NCBI RefSeq assembly: GCF_049844995.1
Contig: NZ_JBNCMC010000002.1
Location: forward strand, 310,001 to 374,000
Length of the DNA: 64,000 nucleotides
Direction of reading: 5' to 3'
Origin: Luteimicrobium sp049844995
Lineage (GTDB): Bacteria; Actinomycetota; Actinomycetes; Actinomycetales; Cellulomonadaceae
Shown: in pieces, positions 1-7,819 of the stretch
Layout of the letters: every line of letters begins with the position of its first letter
Position numbering within the stretch: the stretch's first letter is position 1
Made by a program: the position numbers and the translations under genes
The notes under the pieces: generated by a model
What the model was told of the DNA's origin: nothing
The model's database searches: none
What the model saw: the letters and a program-made list of their open reading frames with translations, nothing else

Positions 1-266
1 CCCGCCGAGACGAGCAGCACGTAGACGAGCACGTCCTGGAACTGCGCGAGCACACGGCGCCACAGCGGGGGCCGCTCGGGCGGCGGGAGCTCGTTCGGCC
101 CGACCTCGGCGAGCAGGCGCGCCGCAGCGGCGGCCCCGAGGCCGTCCGGTCCCGACCCGAGGTCGGCGGCCACCTCGGCCGCGGGACGCGCCCACGGCGA
201 GGAGCCGGGGGCACCGGGCGCCGTGGCGCTCGCGGACGCTGGATGCGGGGCGGGGACGGCGGTCAC
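1..266 (-). CDS. Cation-transporting P-type ATPase, N-terminal part (cut by window edge)
   Basis: Only the first 88 or so codons are present; the rest runs off position 1. The protein has a low-complexity Ala/Pro start, then a typical cation ATPase N-terminal domain ending in ARLLAEVGPNELPPPERP and WRRVLAQFQDVLVYVLLVSA, which leads into the first membrane helix. That pattern belongs to Ca2+/cation pumps of the P2 type, which use ATP to move ions across the cell membrane; the ion cannot be told from this fragment. I chose the GTG at 266 because the only nearby upstream ATG is closed by TGA after three codons, and a GAGGG-type ribosome site precedes the GTG. Confidence 0.8.
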   Translation of the reverse strand, partial: MTAVPAPHPASASATAPGAPGSSPWARPAAEVAADLGSGPDGLGAAAAARLLAEVGPNELPPPERPPLWRRVLAQFQDVLVYVLLVSA

Positions 267-293
267 GCCCTCATTCAAGTCCGCACGACGGAG

Positions 294-331
294 GCCCGCA
301 CCCGGCGCCGAGGACGACGCCGGGTGCGGGC
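294..331 (-). terminator. Strong GC hairpin downstream of the alkaline phosphatase gene
   Basis: GCCCGCACCCGGCG (294-307) and its perfect reverse complement (318-331) flank a 10-nt loop. The hairpin starts 19 bp after the phosphatase stop codon and lies before the ATPase start. There is no T tract, which is common for actinobacterial terminators. It could instead be a structure in the ATPase leader. Confidence 0.6.
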
Positions 332-349
332 CCGGGACGGGACTTCCCG

Positions 350-1810
350 TCAGTGCTGCGAGCCCTGGCCGTGGCCGTGGCCGTGCGAGCCCGACGGGCG
401 CGAGTCCAGGCGCAGCGCGTCACGGATCGTGAAGAACAGGTCCGTCTGGTCGGTCAGCCCCACGACGTTCGCCGCGCGCGGACCGTAGCCGGCGACCCGC
501 ACCTGGGTGCCCGTGTGGTCCTGCGAGCCGCCCTCGTCCGCCGTCCCGTACGCGACCGTCAGCGGCTGGTCGTCCGCCGTCACGAGCGTCCGGGTCAGGC
601 CCGGCGTCGTCGTGCCCGGGTAGACGATCTGGCTGGAGTGGCCGTGGTCCGCCGTCACGACGACGAGCGTGTTCCCGTCCTTCTTCGCGAACGCGAGCGC
701 GGCCTGCACGGCCTCGTCGAGGTCGACGGTCTCGCCGATCTGGCCGCACGGGTTCGCGGCGTGGTCCTGCTTGTCGATGCTCGCGCCCTCGACCTGGAGG
801 AAGAAGCCCTGCTTCGAGCGGCGGTCGTCGAGCAGCGCGATGGCCTTCGAGGTCATGCCGGCGAGCTTCGGCTGGGTCGCGGGCACGCTCGGGTTCGCGG
901 TGCAGCGGACCGCGGTCTCGGCGCCCCCGGTGTGCGTGGCAAGCGGCCCGGCCCAGCGCGTGGCGAAGTTGCCGTCGGCGAACAGGCCGAGCACCGGGCT
1001 CTTCTGGTCGGCCTTCCTGATCTTCGCGAGGCTCGCGGCGTCCGTCACGACCTGGTAGCCGCGCGTCTTCGCCTGGTCGAGGAGCGTCTGCCCCTTCCAC
1101 TGCCCGGCCTTCGCCGACTCGCGGAACGAGGCCGCGCCGCCGCCGAGCGTGACGTCGGGGCGGGTGCCGAGGAGCTGCTCCGTGATCGAGCCGGCGCCGC
1201 CGTTCTCGAGCGCGTTCGCCGGGCAGCTCTTCGACGTCGACGACGGCGCGTAGCAGCCGCGCTCGGAGACGTGCGCGACCTGCACGGCCGGGGTGGCGTC
1301 CTGGATCTCGGCCGTGGTCACGTCGCCGGTGCGCAGGCCGCCCGCCTTCGCGAGCTCGAGAAGGCTGCGCTGCGCTGCGCCGTCGATGTCGACGGAGATC
1401 GCGCCGTTGTAGGTCTTGGTGCCCGTCGCCCAGCCGGACCCCGAGGCAGCCGAGTCGGTCACGTAATCGGGCCGGCCGTTGCTCCGGTCGAGCGCGTAGG
1501 TCGTGTACTGGCCGGTCAGCGGCAGGGCGTCGATGCCCGGGAGGCGCCCCGCGGCGCCGTACTGGTAGTCGCGCGCCAGGGTGATCTCCGAGTCACCCAT
1601 CCCGTCGCCGATGAGCAGGATGACGTTGCGGGCCGTGCCGCCCTCGATCTCGTGCTTGACGGCCGAGGACCGGTCCCCGTGGATCCGTCGCGCGTCGCCG
1701 TTCCCGGTCAGATCGGTGCCCACCGCGGTGGCGGCCGTCGCGGCGACGGCGAGCCCCCCGACGAGTGCCATGGCGAGGCCGGCGCGGCGGCCGGCGCGGG
1801 TCATGTGCAT
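350..1810 (-). CDS. phoA: Secreted alkaline phosphatase, PhoA family
   Basis: The 486-residue protein hydrolyses phosphomonoesters outside the membrane to release phosphate. Residues 1-31 form a signal peptide with Arg-rich start and an Ala-rich hydrophobic core. The metal site motif LLIGDGMGDSE lies near residue 66, and the catalytic serine is Ser120 in YVTDSAASGSGWATG, matching the E. coli TDSAAS motif. Later metal ligands appear in VEGASIDKQDHAANP and VVTADHGHSS. The C-terminus is a His/Gly-rich tail (GSHGHGHGQGSQH) that is unusual and could hold metal. ATG 1810 is preceded by AAAGGGA. It stands alone between an MBL gene and an ATPase gene. No PhoP box was recognised, so phosphate control is not shown. 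Confidence 0.93.
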   Translation of the reverse strand: MHMTRAGRRAGLAMALVGGLAVAATAATAVGTDLTGNGDARRIHGDRSSAVKHEIEGGTARNVILLIGDGMGDSEITLARDYQYGAAGRLPGIDALPLTGQYTTYALDRSNGRPDYVTDSAASGSGWATGTKTYNGAISVDIDGAAQRSLLELAKAGGLRTGDVTTAEIQDATPAVQVAHVSERGCYAPSSTSKSCPANALENGGAGSITEQLLGTRPDVTLGGGAASFRESAKAGQWKGQTLLDQAKTRGYQVVTDAASLAKIRKADQKSPVLGLFADGNFATRWAGPLATHTGGAETAVRCTANPSVPATQPKLAGMTSKAIALLDDRRSKQGFFLQVEGASIDKQDHAANPCGQIGETVDLDEAVQAALAFAKKDGNTLVVVTADHGHSSQIVYPGTTTPGLTRTLVTADDQPLTVAYGTADEGGSQDHTGTQVRVAGYGPRAANVVGLTDQTDLFFTIRDALRLDSRPSGSHGHGHGQGSQH

Positions 1811-1820
1811 GATGTCCCTT

Positions 1821-1862
1821 TCGACTGGTCGGTACGGCAACGTCTGCCGCCCGGCCAGTCGA
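1821..1862 (-). promoter_or_regulatory. Inverted repeat in the leader/promoter region of the alkaline phosphatase gene
   Basis: TCGACTGG (1821-1828) and CCAGTCGA (1855-1862) are perfect 8-bp arms separated by 26 bp, just upstream of the phosphatase ribosome site. It may be an operator or a leader hairpin; no matching regulator is known here. Confidence 0.35.
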
Positions 1863-1940
1863 ACGGACCGGGGTGTCGCGGGGGCGACGCCCCGGCGTCG
1901 GCTGGGTGAACGATGTGTCCCCGCTGTGGCCCTGCCAGGC

Positions 1941-2753
1941 TCAGCCCGCGCGGCCGTCGGTGTCCGCGACCTCCTCCTCGGGCCGCGGCGCGACGTTCTC
2001 GTCACGCTCCAGCGTGGGGACGTCGCCGAACTCCGGGTGCTCCAGCTCGAGCTCGTGCGCGACCAGGGGCGCCCGCGCCGCGGGGTCGGGCTCCACCTCG
2101 AGGGCCGCGCCGTCGTCCCCGAGGTCGACGACCGTCCACGCCCAGCCCGAGCCGAGCCCCTCGGGGCCGAGCTGACGCAGGACCGAGCCGCGCCCGACCG
2201 GCGACAGCAGCGCGTCGTGGATCGGCACGACCACGCGGGGCTGGACGGCGCGGACCCAGTCGACGATCTCCGCGAGCTTGAGCCACGGGCCCGAGACCGG
2301 CGTGAGTGCGACGTGCACGTGGGCCCCGGTCGGCAGCTCGACGAACGCGTCGCCCGGGTGCAGGACGGCGCCGTCGACGACGTAGCCCACGTTCGCGATG
2401 CGCGGCAGGTCCGCGTGGATCGACGCGTGGGTCCCGCCGACGACGTCCACGTCGTGGCCGAGGACCCGCACCGCGGTCCCGGGCACGGACTCGTGCACGC
2501 GCTGGAGCTCGACACCGCGTGCCTGCAGGGCCGCGACGACGGCGGCGGGCGCCCAGACCTCGACGTGCGTGCGCTCGGCGAGCGCGGTGAGCAGCGCGTC
2601 GACGTCGAGGTGGTCGGCGTGCTCGTGGGTCACGAGCACGGCGTCCGCGGTCGCGAGGGCCTCGGGCGAGGAGAAGGTGCCGGGGTCGATGACGAGGACA
2701 CCGGAACGGTCGGTCAGGCGTGCGCAGGCGTGGCCCAGGATCTCGAGCTTCAT
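1941..2753 (-). CDS. MBL-fold metal-dependent hydrolase
   Basis: This 270-residue protein has the metallo-beta-lactamase metal motif HEHADHLD at residues 43-50 (His43, His45, Asp47, His48) after the family start MKLEILGHAC and VIDPGTF. Further metal ligands are likely in VVGGTHASIH, LHPGDAF and VVVPIHDALL. The fold resembles UlaG-like soluble hydrolases; the substrate is not evident. The last 50 residues are acidic and look disordered. It sits 52 bp after the neighbouring merR gene on the same strand and may be read through from it. Confidence 0.85.
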   Translation of the reverse strand: MKLEILGHACARLTDRSGVLVIDPGTFSSPEALATADAVLVTHEHADHLDVDALLTALAERTHVEVWAPAAVVAALQARGVELQRVHESVPGTAVRVLGHDVDVVGGTHASIHADLPRIANVGYVVDGAVLHPGDAFVELPTGAHVHVALTPVSGPWLKLAEIVDWVRAVQPRVVVPIHDALLSPVGRGSVLRQLGPEGLGSGWAWTVVDLGDDGAALEVEPDPAARAPLVAHELELEHPEFGDVPTLERDENVAPRPEEEVADTDGRAG

Positions 2754-2805
2754 GCCCCGATTGTCCGCCTCGGACCGCGACTCGGCGCGCCGTGGCCCGG
2801 TGCCG

Positions 2806-3384
2806 TCAGCTGGCGCTGCGGTTCCGACGACGCGCGGCGAGCTCGTCCTCGACGCCGGGCGCCGCCTCCTCGAGGCTCTCGGTCGGCAGCTCGGCGAGCG
2901 TGCCCTCGACCTCGCGCCACACCCGGCCCACGGCGATGCCGAACACGCCCTGGCCGCCCTGCACCAGGTCGATGACCTCGTCGGCGGACGTGCACTCGTA
3001 CACGCTGGCGCCGTCGCTCATGAGGGTGATGCCGGCGAGGTCGTTGACCCCGCGCTCGCGCAGCGTGTGCACGGCGGCTCGGATCTGCTGGAGGGAGACG
3101 CCCGTGTCGAGCAGACGCTTGACGATCTTGAGGACGAGGATGTCGCGGAAGCCGTAGAGGCGGTGCGACCCCGAGCCCTGCGCCGGCTTGACGCTCGGCT
3201 CGACCAGGCCCGTCCGCGCCCAGTAGTCGAGCTGTCGGTACGTGATGCCCGCGGCCCGGCACGCGGTCGGGCCGCGATAGCCGATCGACTCGTCCTGCTC
3301 CGCGATCGCGTCACCGAACAGGAGGCCCTGGGCGCCCTGCGGTACGGGGGTGCTCGTCGCCCCCACGTCACCGTTGCTGCTCAT
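2806..3384 (-). CDS. MerR-family transcriptional regulator (Rv1830-like)
   Basis: The 192-residue protein carries a MerR winged helix-turn-helix at about residues 40-110 (ACRAAGITYRQLDYWARTGL, then SHRLYGFRDILVLKIVKRLL). The C-terminal half has no ligand-binding motif that I recognise. In M. tuberculosis the same position beside the DUF151 and garA genes is held by Rv1830, a second MerR regulator. An upstream in-frame start exists at 3435, but ATG 3384 has an excellent TAGGAGG ribosome site and gives the family-like length. A full promoter and paired dyads lie upstream, so autoregulation is plausible. Confidence 0.9.
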   Translation of the reverse strand: MSSNGDVGATSTPVPQGAQGLLFGDAIAEQDESIGYRGPTACRAAGITYRQLDYWARTGLVEPSVKPAQGSGSHRLYGFRDILVLKIVKRLLDTGVSLQQIRAAVHTLRERGVNDLAGITLMSDGASVYECTSADEVIDLVQGGQGVFGIAVGRVWREVEGTLAELPTESLEEAAPGVEDELAARRRNRSAS

Positions 3385-3462
3385 CCTGCGCCTCCTACCG
3401 GGCCCTGCGTCCTCGGTCTGCTCGCACGCCTCCACGTTCCGCGGGGCGGCTCGACCTACCCC

Positions 3463-3491
3463 ACGCTAGGGGTGGCCGGGGGGCGGGTCAA
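3463..3491 (-). promoter_or_regulatory. Promoter of the MerR-family gene
   Basis: On the minus strand TTGACC (3491-3486) and TAGCGT (3468-3463) are separated by exactly 17 bp, a good match to the actinobacterial housekeeping promoter. The start of transcription would be near 3456, leaving a leader of about 70 nt with a TAGGAGG ribosome site. Confidence 0.65.
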
Positions 3492-3550
3492 CGACCGCGC
3501 CCTCCAGCGTATCGGGCGTGTCGCGACACCGCCGACCGAGACGCCGGGCA

Positions 3551-3611
3551 GACCCTCAGGTGGAGGGTCAGGCCCATGCCTCCGTGCCTCACCCTCGACC
3601 TGAGGTCGAGG
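3551..3611. promoter_or_regulatory. Two operator-like dyads between the DUF151 and MerR genes
   Basis: CCTCGACCT-G-AGGTCGAGG (3593-3611) is a perfect 9+1+9 palindrome. GACCCTC-AGGTG-GAGGGTC (3551-3569) is a 7-bp dyad. The two share the 15-mer ACCCTC(G/C)ACCTGAGG, on the plus strand at 3591-3605 and on the minus strand at 3568-3554. Palindromes of this kind are typical MerR-family sites. They lie 60-120 bp upstream of the merR -35 box and directly after the DUF151 stop codon. Confidence 0.5.
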
Positions 3612-3617
3612 CCGGGC

Positions 3618-4103
3618 TCACGGCCCGAAGTCCTCGGGCTCCACGCCGTCGAGGAACGACCGGAACCGCTCCACCTCGCGCGCGCCGGCGTCGTCCACGA
3701 CCTCCACGCCCGCCCGGGCCACGACCTCCGCGGCGCACAGCACGGGCGCCCCCGTGCGGACGGCCAGCGCGATCGCGTCGGACGCGCGCGAGTCCACCCG
3801 CTCCCCGTTCGACAGCGCGAGCTCGGCGAAGAAGACCCCGTCCCGCAGCGCGACGACCCGGGTGCTCTCGAGGACGACGCCCGCGGCACGCAGCACGTCC
3901 CGCAGCAGGTCGTGCGTCATCGGACGGGGTGGGACGACGCCCGCCTGGGCGCTCGCGATCGCCGTCGCCTCGCGCGGACCGATCGCGATCGGCACGACGA
4001 GGCCCGAGGTCGCGTCCAGGAGCAGCACGACGACCTCCTGGTCGCCGAGCTGGCGCACCCCCAGCACGTCGACGGGAACCATCGGGTCGTCGTCACCGGC
4101 CAT
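3618..4103 (-). CDS. Bifunctional nuclease family protein (DUF151)
   Basis: The 161-residue protein matches the DUF151/BFN family, thought to act on DNA or RNA. The core IAIGPREATAIASAQAGV near residue 40 and SDAIALAVRTGAPV near residue 110 are diagnostic. It holds the place of Rv1829 between two merR genes. GTG 4106 is also in frame, but ATG 4103 lies exactly 6 nt after TACCGT (minus strand of 4110-4115), so a leaderless start at 4103 is preferred. Its role in the cluster is not known. Confidence 0.88.
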   Translation of the reverse strand: MAGDDDPMVPVDVLGVRQLGDQEVVVLLLDATSGLVVPIAIGPREATAIASAQAGVVPPRPMTHDLLRDVLRAAGVVLESTRVVALRDGVFFAELALSNGERVDSRASDAIALAVRTGAPVLCAAEVVARAGVEVVDDAGAREVERFRSFLDGVEPEDFGP

Positions 4104-4162
4104 CACCCCACGGTACGACGAGCGCCCCGGGTGCGGCAGAAGGCGGCTGCCACGGCGGGCCG

Positions 4163-4951
4163 TCAGGCCAGGTCGGCGATCTCCCGACGGAGCCAGGCGG
4201 CGTGCAGGCGGACGAACAGGTCGCCGATCTCGTCGGCGGTCTCGTCCGCCCGGACGTGCGCGGCGGGTGACTGCTGGCTGCGCAGCGGCGCGACGACCTG
4301 GGCGGCCAGCGCGACCTGCCGGTCCACCGCCGTCCGCAGCGACCGCAGGTGACGCGGCTCGATCCCGTACCGGCCGAGCGCCGCGGCCGTCCGGAGGATC
4401 TCCGTGGCCGTGTCGTCGAGCCGGCCTCCCGGACCGGGGTGCAGCACGCCGGACGCGACGAGCTCGCCCACGAGCGCGCCGTCGACCGGCTCGTCCTCGA
4501 CGACCCCGTCCGGGATGGGTGCGGGCCGCTCCGGCTCGGGCACGAGGCGGGCCGCCGGCCGCGCCGCGGGCTCGCGGGGCTCGGCGCCACGTGCCGCGGG
4601 GCGCCCGAGCGCGATCTCGCCGGCGTCCAGCTCCTCCAGGCGGTCCTTGATCACCTTGAGCGGCAGGTAGCGGTCGCGCTGCTCGACGAGGACGAACCGC
4701 AGCCGCTCGACGTCGGCGGGGCTGTACTGGCGGTAGCCCGCGGCCGTGCGCACGGGCTCGACGAGCCCCTGCTCCTCGAGGAAGCGCAGCTTCGAGTGGC
4801 TGATCGAGGGAAAGTCGTCCCGGAGCGCGCGCAGCACGTCCGAGATCCGCATCGAGGGCGTCCGCGAGACACCCGGAGGCCAGGCACGCTCCCCCGTCCC
4901 GGGCGGCTCGTCCCGCTCGGGGTCGTCGTCCCTCGCCCAGGCGGACGACAT
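4163..4951 (-). CDS. ftsR: MerR-family regulator, FtsR/Rv1828-like
   Basis: The 262-residue protein has a MerR DNA-binding domain at about residues 34-110 (MRISDVLRALRDDFPSISHS, KLRFLEEQGLVEPVRTAAGY) and a C-terminal helical domain that ends in LFVRLHAAWLRREIADLA. FtsR of Corynebacterium, the family homologue, activates ftsZ. It directly follows the garA-like gene. GTG 4957 would give a GTGA overlap with that stop codon; ATG 4951, two codons later, is an equally good start. Confidence 0.88.
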   Translation of the reverse strand: MSSAWARDDDPERDEPPGTGERAWPPGVSRTPSMRISDVLRALRDDFPSISHSKLRFLEEQGLVEPVRTAAGYRQYSPADVERLRFVLVEQRDRYLPLKVIKDRLEELDAGEIALGRPAARGAEPREPAARPAARLVPEPERPAPIPDGVVEDEPVDGALVGELVASGVLHPGPGGRLDDTATEILRTAAALGRYGIEPRHLRSLRTAVDRQVALAAQVVAPLRSQQSPAAHVRADETADEIGDLFVRLHAAWLRREIADLA

Positions 4952-4953
4952 GC

Positions 4954-5433
4954 TCACGCCTCGCCGCCCGCCCCCGCTGCCGCGGCGCGGCTCTCGTAGT
5001 ACGTCAGCCGGAACTTGCCGATCTGCACCTCGTCGCCGGTCGCCAGCGGCGCCGCGTCCACCCGGGTCCGGTTCACGTAGGTGCCGTTGAGCGAGCCCGT
5101 GTCCCGCACCGTGTACCGGCCGCCCTCGCGCACGAACTCCGCGTGCTTGCGCGAGACCGTGACGTCGTCGAGGAAGATGTCCGCGTGCTCGCTGCGACCC
5201 GCGCTCACGCGGTCCGCGTCGAGCAGGATCCGCTCGACGCCCGCCCCGCCGCGCTGCATGACGAGCAGGGCCGAGCCCTGCGGGAGCGCGGTGATCGTCG
5301 CCGTCTCCTCGTCGTCCGGACGACGACGTGCCGGCGTCTCCTCCGGCTGGTCCGGGACCCGATCGGTCCGGTGGAAGCTGATGGTCGTGTCGCCGTCCCG
5401 GGGGCCCGTCGCGCCACCGCCGGAAACTGTCAT
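4954..5433 (-). CDS. garA: FHA-domain regulator, GarA/OdhI-like
   Basis: The 159-residue protein ends in a forkhead-associated domain that binds phosphothreonine: GRSEHADIFLDDVTVSRKHAEF at residues 79-100, then DTGSLNGTYVNRTRV. An N-terminal EETAT motif near residues 42-46 matches the ETT phosphosite of GarA/OdhI. In those homologues, Ser/Thr kinases switch the protein between free and self-bound forms to control 2-oxoglutarate dehydrogenase and glutamate metabolism. GAGGAGG precedes ATG 5433. It is followed at once by the FtsR-like gene. Confidence 0.92.
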   Translation of the reverse strand: MTVSGGGATGPRDGDTTISFHRTDRVPDQPEETPARRRPDDEETATITALPQGSALLVMQRGGAGVERILLDADRVSAGRSEHADIFLDDVTVSRKHAEFVREGGRYTVRDTGSLNGTYVNRTRVDAAPLATGDEVQIGKFRLTYYESRAAAAGAGGEA

Positions 5434-5504
5434 TGCGCCTCCTCGGGACGTGGCGCCGACCAGGACGGCCGGCGCGGGCGGATGCTCCGCCCGTGACCGA
5501 AAAA

Positions 5505-5534
5505 CCTACTACAACCCCTGGTGACAACAGTAGG
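5505..5534. promoter_or_regulatory. Dyad with direct repeats upstream of the garA-like gene
   Basis: CCTACT (5505-5510) and AGTAGG (5529-5534) form 6-bp arms. On the minus strand GTTGT occurs twice inside, 12 bp apart. It lies about 75-100 bp before the garA-like start, in the only sizeable gap of the cluster, so it is a candidate operator or promoter element. Confidence 0.35.
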
Positions 5535-5590
5535 CGGCGAGAGTCGCCCTGTGCAGCACCGTCCGGCTGGTGTCACGGATTCACGCCCGT

Positions 5591-6595
5591 TCACGAGCCG
5601 CCGCCGGTCACGAGCGGCGTCGGCGTCGCGTACTGGGGCGTCCCGGGCTCGCGCGTCGCCTTCACCTCGACGCTCGACGGCGTCGTGACGTCCGCGGTCG
5701 CGCCCGTGTTGCGGACCGCGGCCAGCGCCCCGCCCGGGATGCCGAGCGCGGGCGCGAGCGTGTCCGGGTCGCCGATCGCGAGCCACACGTACGGCGACTC
5801 CAGCGGCTGGCCGTCGGCGACCAGGGTGTCGCCGTGCACCTCGAACCAGCTCGACGCCACGAGCCGCACGTCGCCCACCTGGACCGCCTCGGCGCCCGCG
5901 TTCCTGAGCTCCTCGAGGACGTTGAACATCGTCGCCGCGCCGACCACCTGCGTCCCCTGCGTGATCGTCAGCCGGATGCCCGGCCCCTGGGCCGGCAGGC
6001 GCCCGGACAGGATGCCCTGGGTCTGCGCCCGCTGGGTCGCGAGGTCGATCGCGGCCTGACGGCTGCCCGAGCTCGACTTCAGCTGGTCGCGCGTCGCCGT
6101 GAGGTCCGACTGCTCGCGCTCGAGCGTCTGCGTGCGCTGCGTGACGTCGTCGAGCAGGCGGACCAGGTCGGACTGCCGCAGCGACGACAGGTTGTCCGAC
6201 TGGTTCTGGTTGACCTGGACGATGAGCGCGAACCCGAGCGCCGCGCACAGCACGGCGACGATGAGCTGCGACGTGTTGAGCCGGGGCCGCAGCAGGGTGC
6301 GGAGCCCGGACCAGCCGCGCAGGCCACCCGTCGTAGCGGGCTCCTTCGCGGGCTCCATCGCCGGCTCGCCCGCTGGCGCCGGACCGCCGCGCTCCTCGGC
6401 CTGGTGCGCCTCGCCGTCGTCGGCGTCGTCGGGCAGGTGGCCTCCCGCGTGACGCCCGTGGTGAGCGTCGTCGACCGGCTCCGCCGCGTGCTCGCTCGGC
6501 GCCGGCGCCTCGGGGGCGGCGTCGGGCTCCGGGGCGTCGTCGCGCTCGGGACCGGGCTCGGTGCCGTGCTGCTCGGGCTCGCGGGGTCCGGACAC
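5591..6595 (-). CDS. DUF881 membrane-anchored protein (Rv1825-like)
   Basis: The 334-residue protein has about 100 acidic, disordered N-terminal residues, one membrane helix at 110-128, a predicted coiled coil at 133-175 (LSSLRQSDLVRLLDDVTQRT) and an extracellular DUF881 domain with GPGIRLTITQGT and NAGAEAVQVGDVRL. The family resembles YlxW/YlxX proteins found beside division genes; its function is not settled. Five bases separate it from the small basic protein gene. In M. tuberculosis gcvH follows this gene; here it is missing. Confidence 0.88.
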   Translation of the reverse strand: MSGPREPEQHGTEPGPERDDAPEPDAAPEAPAPSEHAAEPVDDAHHGRHAGGHLPDDADDGEAHQAEERGGPAPAGEPAMEPAKEPATTGGLRGWSGLRTLLRPRLNTSQLIVAVLCAALGFALIVQVNQNQSDNLSSLRQSDLVRLLDDVTQRTQTLEREQSDLTATRDQLKSSSGSRQAAIDLATQRAQTQGILSGRLPAQGPGIRLTITQGTQVVGAATMFNVLEELRNAGAEAVQVGDVRLVASSWFEVHGDTLVADGQPLESPYVWLAIGDPDTLAPALGIPGGALAAVRNTGATADVTTPSSVEVKATREPGTPQYATPTPLVTGGGS

Positions 6596-6600
6596 GCGCG

Positions 6601-6933
6601 TCAGGCCTTGAAGACGTGGCGGCGGATGGCGGCCGCGTTGGAGAAGATCCGGATGCCCAGCACGACGACGACCGCCGTCGACAGCTGCGACCCCACACCC
6701 AGCTGGTCGCCGAGGAACACGATCAGCGCGGCCACGACGACGTTCGAGAGGAACGACACGAGGAAGACGCGGTCGTCGAACATCCCGTCGAGCTTCGCGC
6801 GCAGCCCGCCGAACAGCGCGTCGAGGGCCGCGACCACCGCGATCGGGAGGTAGGGCTGCAGCGACACGGGCACGGTGGGCTGCAGGACGAGACCGACGAC
6901 GACGCCGATCACGAGCCCGACAAAAGCGATCAC
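6601..6933 (-). CDS. Small basic protein, DUF1290 (Rv1824-like)
   Basis: The 110-residue protein is mostly three to four membrane helices: IAFVGLVIGVVVGLVLQPTV, YLPIAVVAALDALFGGLRA and VSFLSNVVVAALIVFLGDQL. This is the conserved YlxX/Sbp family. The two DUF881 genes flank it as in many actinobacteria, so the three products probably form a membrane complex. The GTG start at 6933 has a GAAGGAGG ribosome site. Confidence 0.9.
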   Translation of the reverse strand: MIAFVGLVIGVVVGLVLQPTVPVSLQPYLPIAVVAALDALFGGLRAKLDGMFDDRVFLVSFLSNVVVAALIVFLGDQLGVGSQLSTAVVVVLGIRIFSNAAAIRRHVFKA

Positions 6934-6955
6934 TGCTGCCTCCTTCGACGGCTGC

Positions 6956-7819
6956 TCAGTCTAGGGGTAGCGCGTACTGCAGCGTCGACGGTCCGCCACC
7001 CTCGAGCTCGAGGTGCTTCTCGGTGGCCACCGACGACTGGAGCCCGTACGACTCCCCGAGCACCTTGAGCTGGTCGGCCGCGGTCGACGTCGCGAACGAG
7101 CTCCGCAGCGCGTCCGGGTCACCGACCGCCTCGACGTGGTACGGCGACGCGAGGCCGACGAAGTCGACCAGGATCGCGCTGCCCGCGCTGCGGATCGCGG
7201 TCGTGGACGTCAGCCGCTGGCCGTTGATCGCGACCGCCTCGGCTCCACCGGCCCACAGCGCGTTCACGACGTTCTGCAGGTCGGAGTCCTGGACCCGGCG
7301 GTCGGGGTCGACCGTGCCGTCCGCGGCGACGGCGTCGGCGGCGTCCGAGACGGTCACCGTGACGCCCGGCCCCGAGACGGCGGCGGCGCCCGAGGCGACG
7401 GTGTCGTCCTGGACGGTGGCGAGGAGCGACGGGGACTGCGCGGCCAGCGCCTGCGACTGCAGGGTGCCGACCTCGGCGTTGGTGCGGGCGATGCTGCGAC
7501 TCAGGGCGTCCGCGCGGTCCTGGCGCTCGAGGATCTGCTGCTGCAGCACGGTGCGGGCCCCGACGATGCCCGGCGACGGTGCACGCAGGCTCCGCACCGC
7601 CACGACCGTCACGACTCCGAGCGCGACGGCCACGAGCAGCGCGAGGGCACGCCCCGGCGCGCTCGGGCCCTTCCGTGCCCCGCTCTCACGGGCCCGGGCC
7701 GCCTCTTCGTACCCGGGGTCGAGCGGGTGCGCCATGACCTCCGTCAGGAGCGTCATGGACTCGTCGGGGCGCCGCGGCCGTCGCCCTCCGACGTCCGGCG
7801 CGTCGGTCCCTCCGCTCAC
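6956..7819 (-). CDS. DUF881 membrane-anchored protein (Rv1823-like)
   Basis: The 287-residue protein has one membrane helix at about residues 57-77 and then a DUF881 domain (VSGPGVTVTVSDAADAV, NALWAGGAEAVAINGQRLTS). GTG 7819 overlaps the pgsA stop codon as GTGA, which fits the coupling style of this genome; ATGs at 7756 and 7735 are weaker choices. It is the paralogue of the DUF881 gene downstream. Confidence 0.87.
   Translation of the reverse strand: MSGGTDAPDVGGRRPRRPDESMTLLTEVMAHPLDPGYEEAARARESGARKGPSAPGRALALLVAVALGVVTVVAVRSLRAPSPGIVGARTVLQQQILERQDRADALSRSIARTNAEVGTLQSQALAAQSPSLLATVQDDTVASGAAAVSGPGVTVTVSDAADAVAADGTVDPDRRVQDSDLQNVVNALWAGGAEAVAINGQRLTSTTAIRSAGSAILVDFVGLASPYHVEAVGDPDALRSSFATSTAADQLKVLGESYGLQSSVATEKHLELEGGGPSTLQYALPLD

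Noticed and set aside
1811..1940. PhoP (Pho) box upstream of the alkaline phosphatase gene.
   Set aside because: No pair of GTTCACC-like direct repeats at 11-bp spacing was found; only a TCGACTGG/CCAGTCGA dyad.
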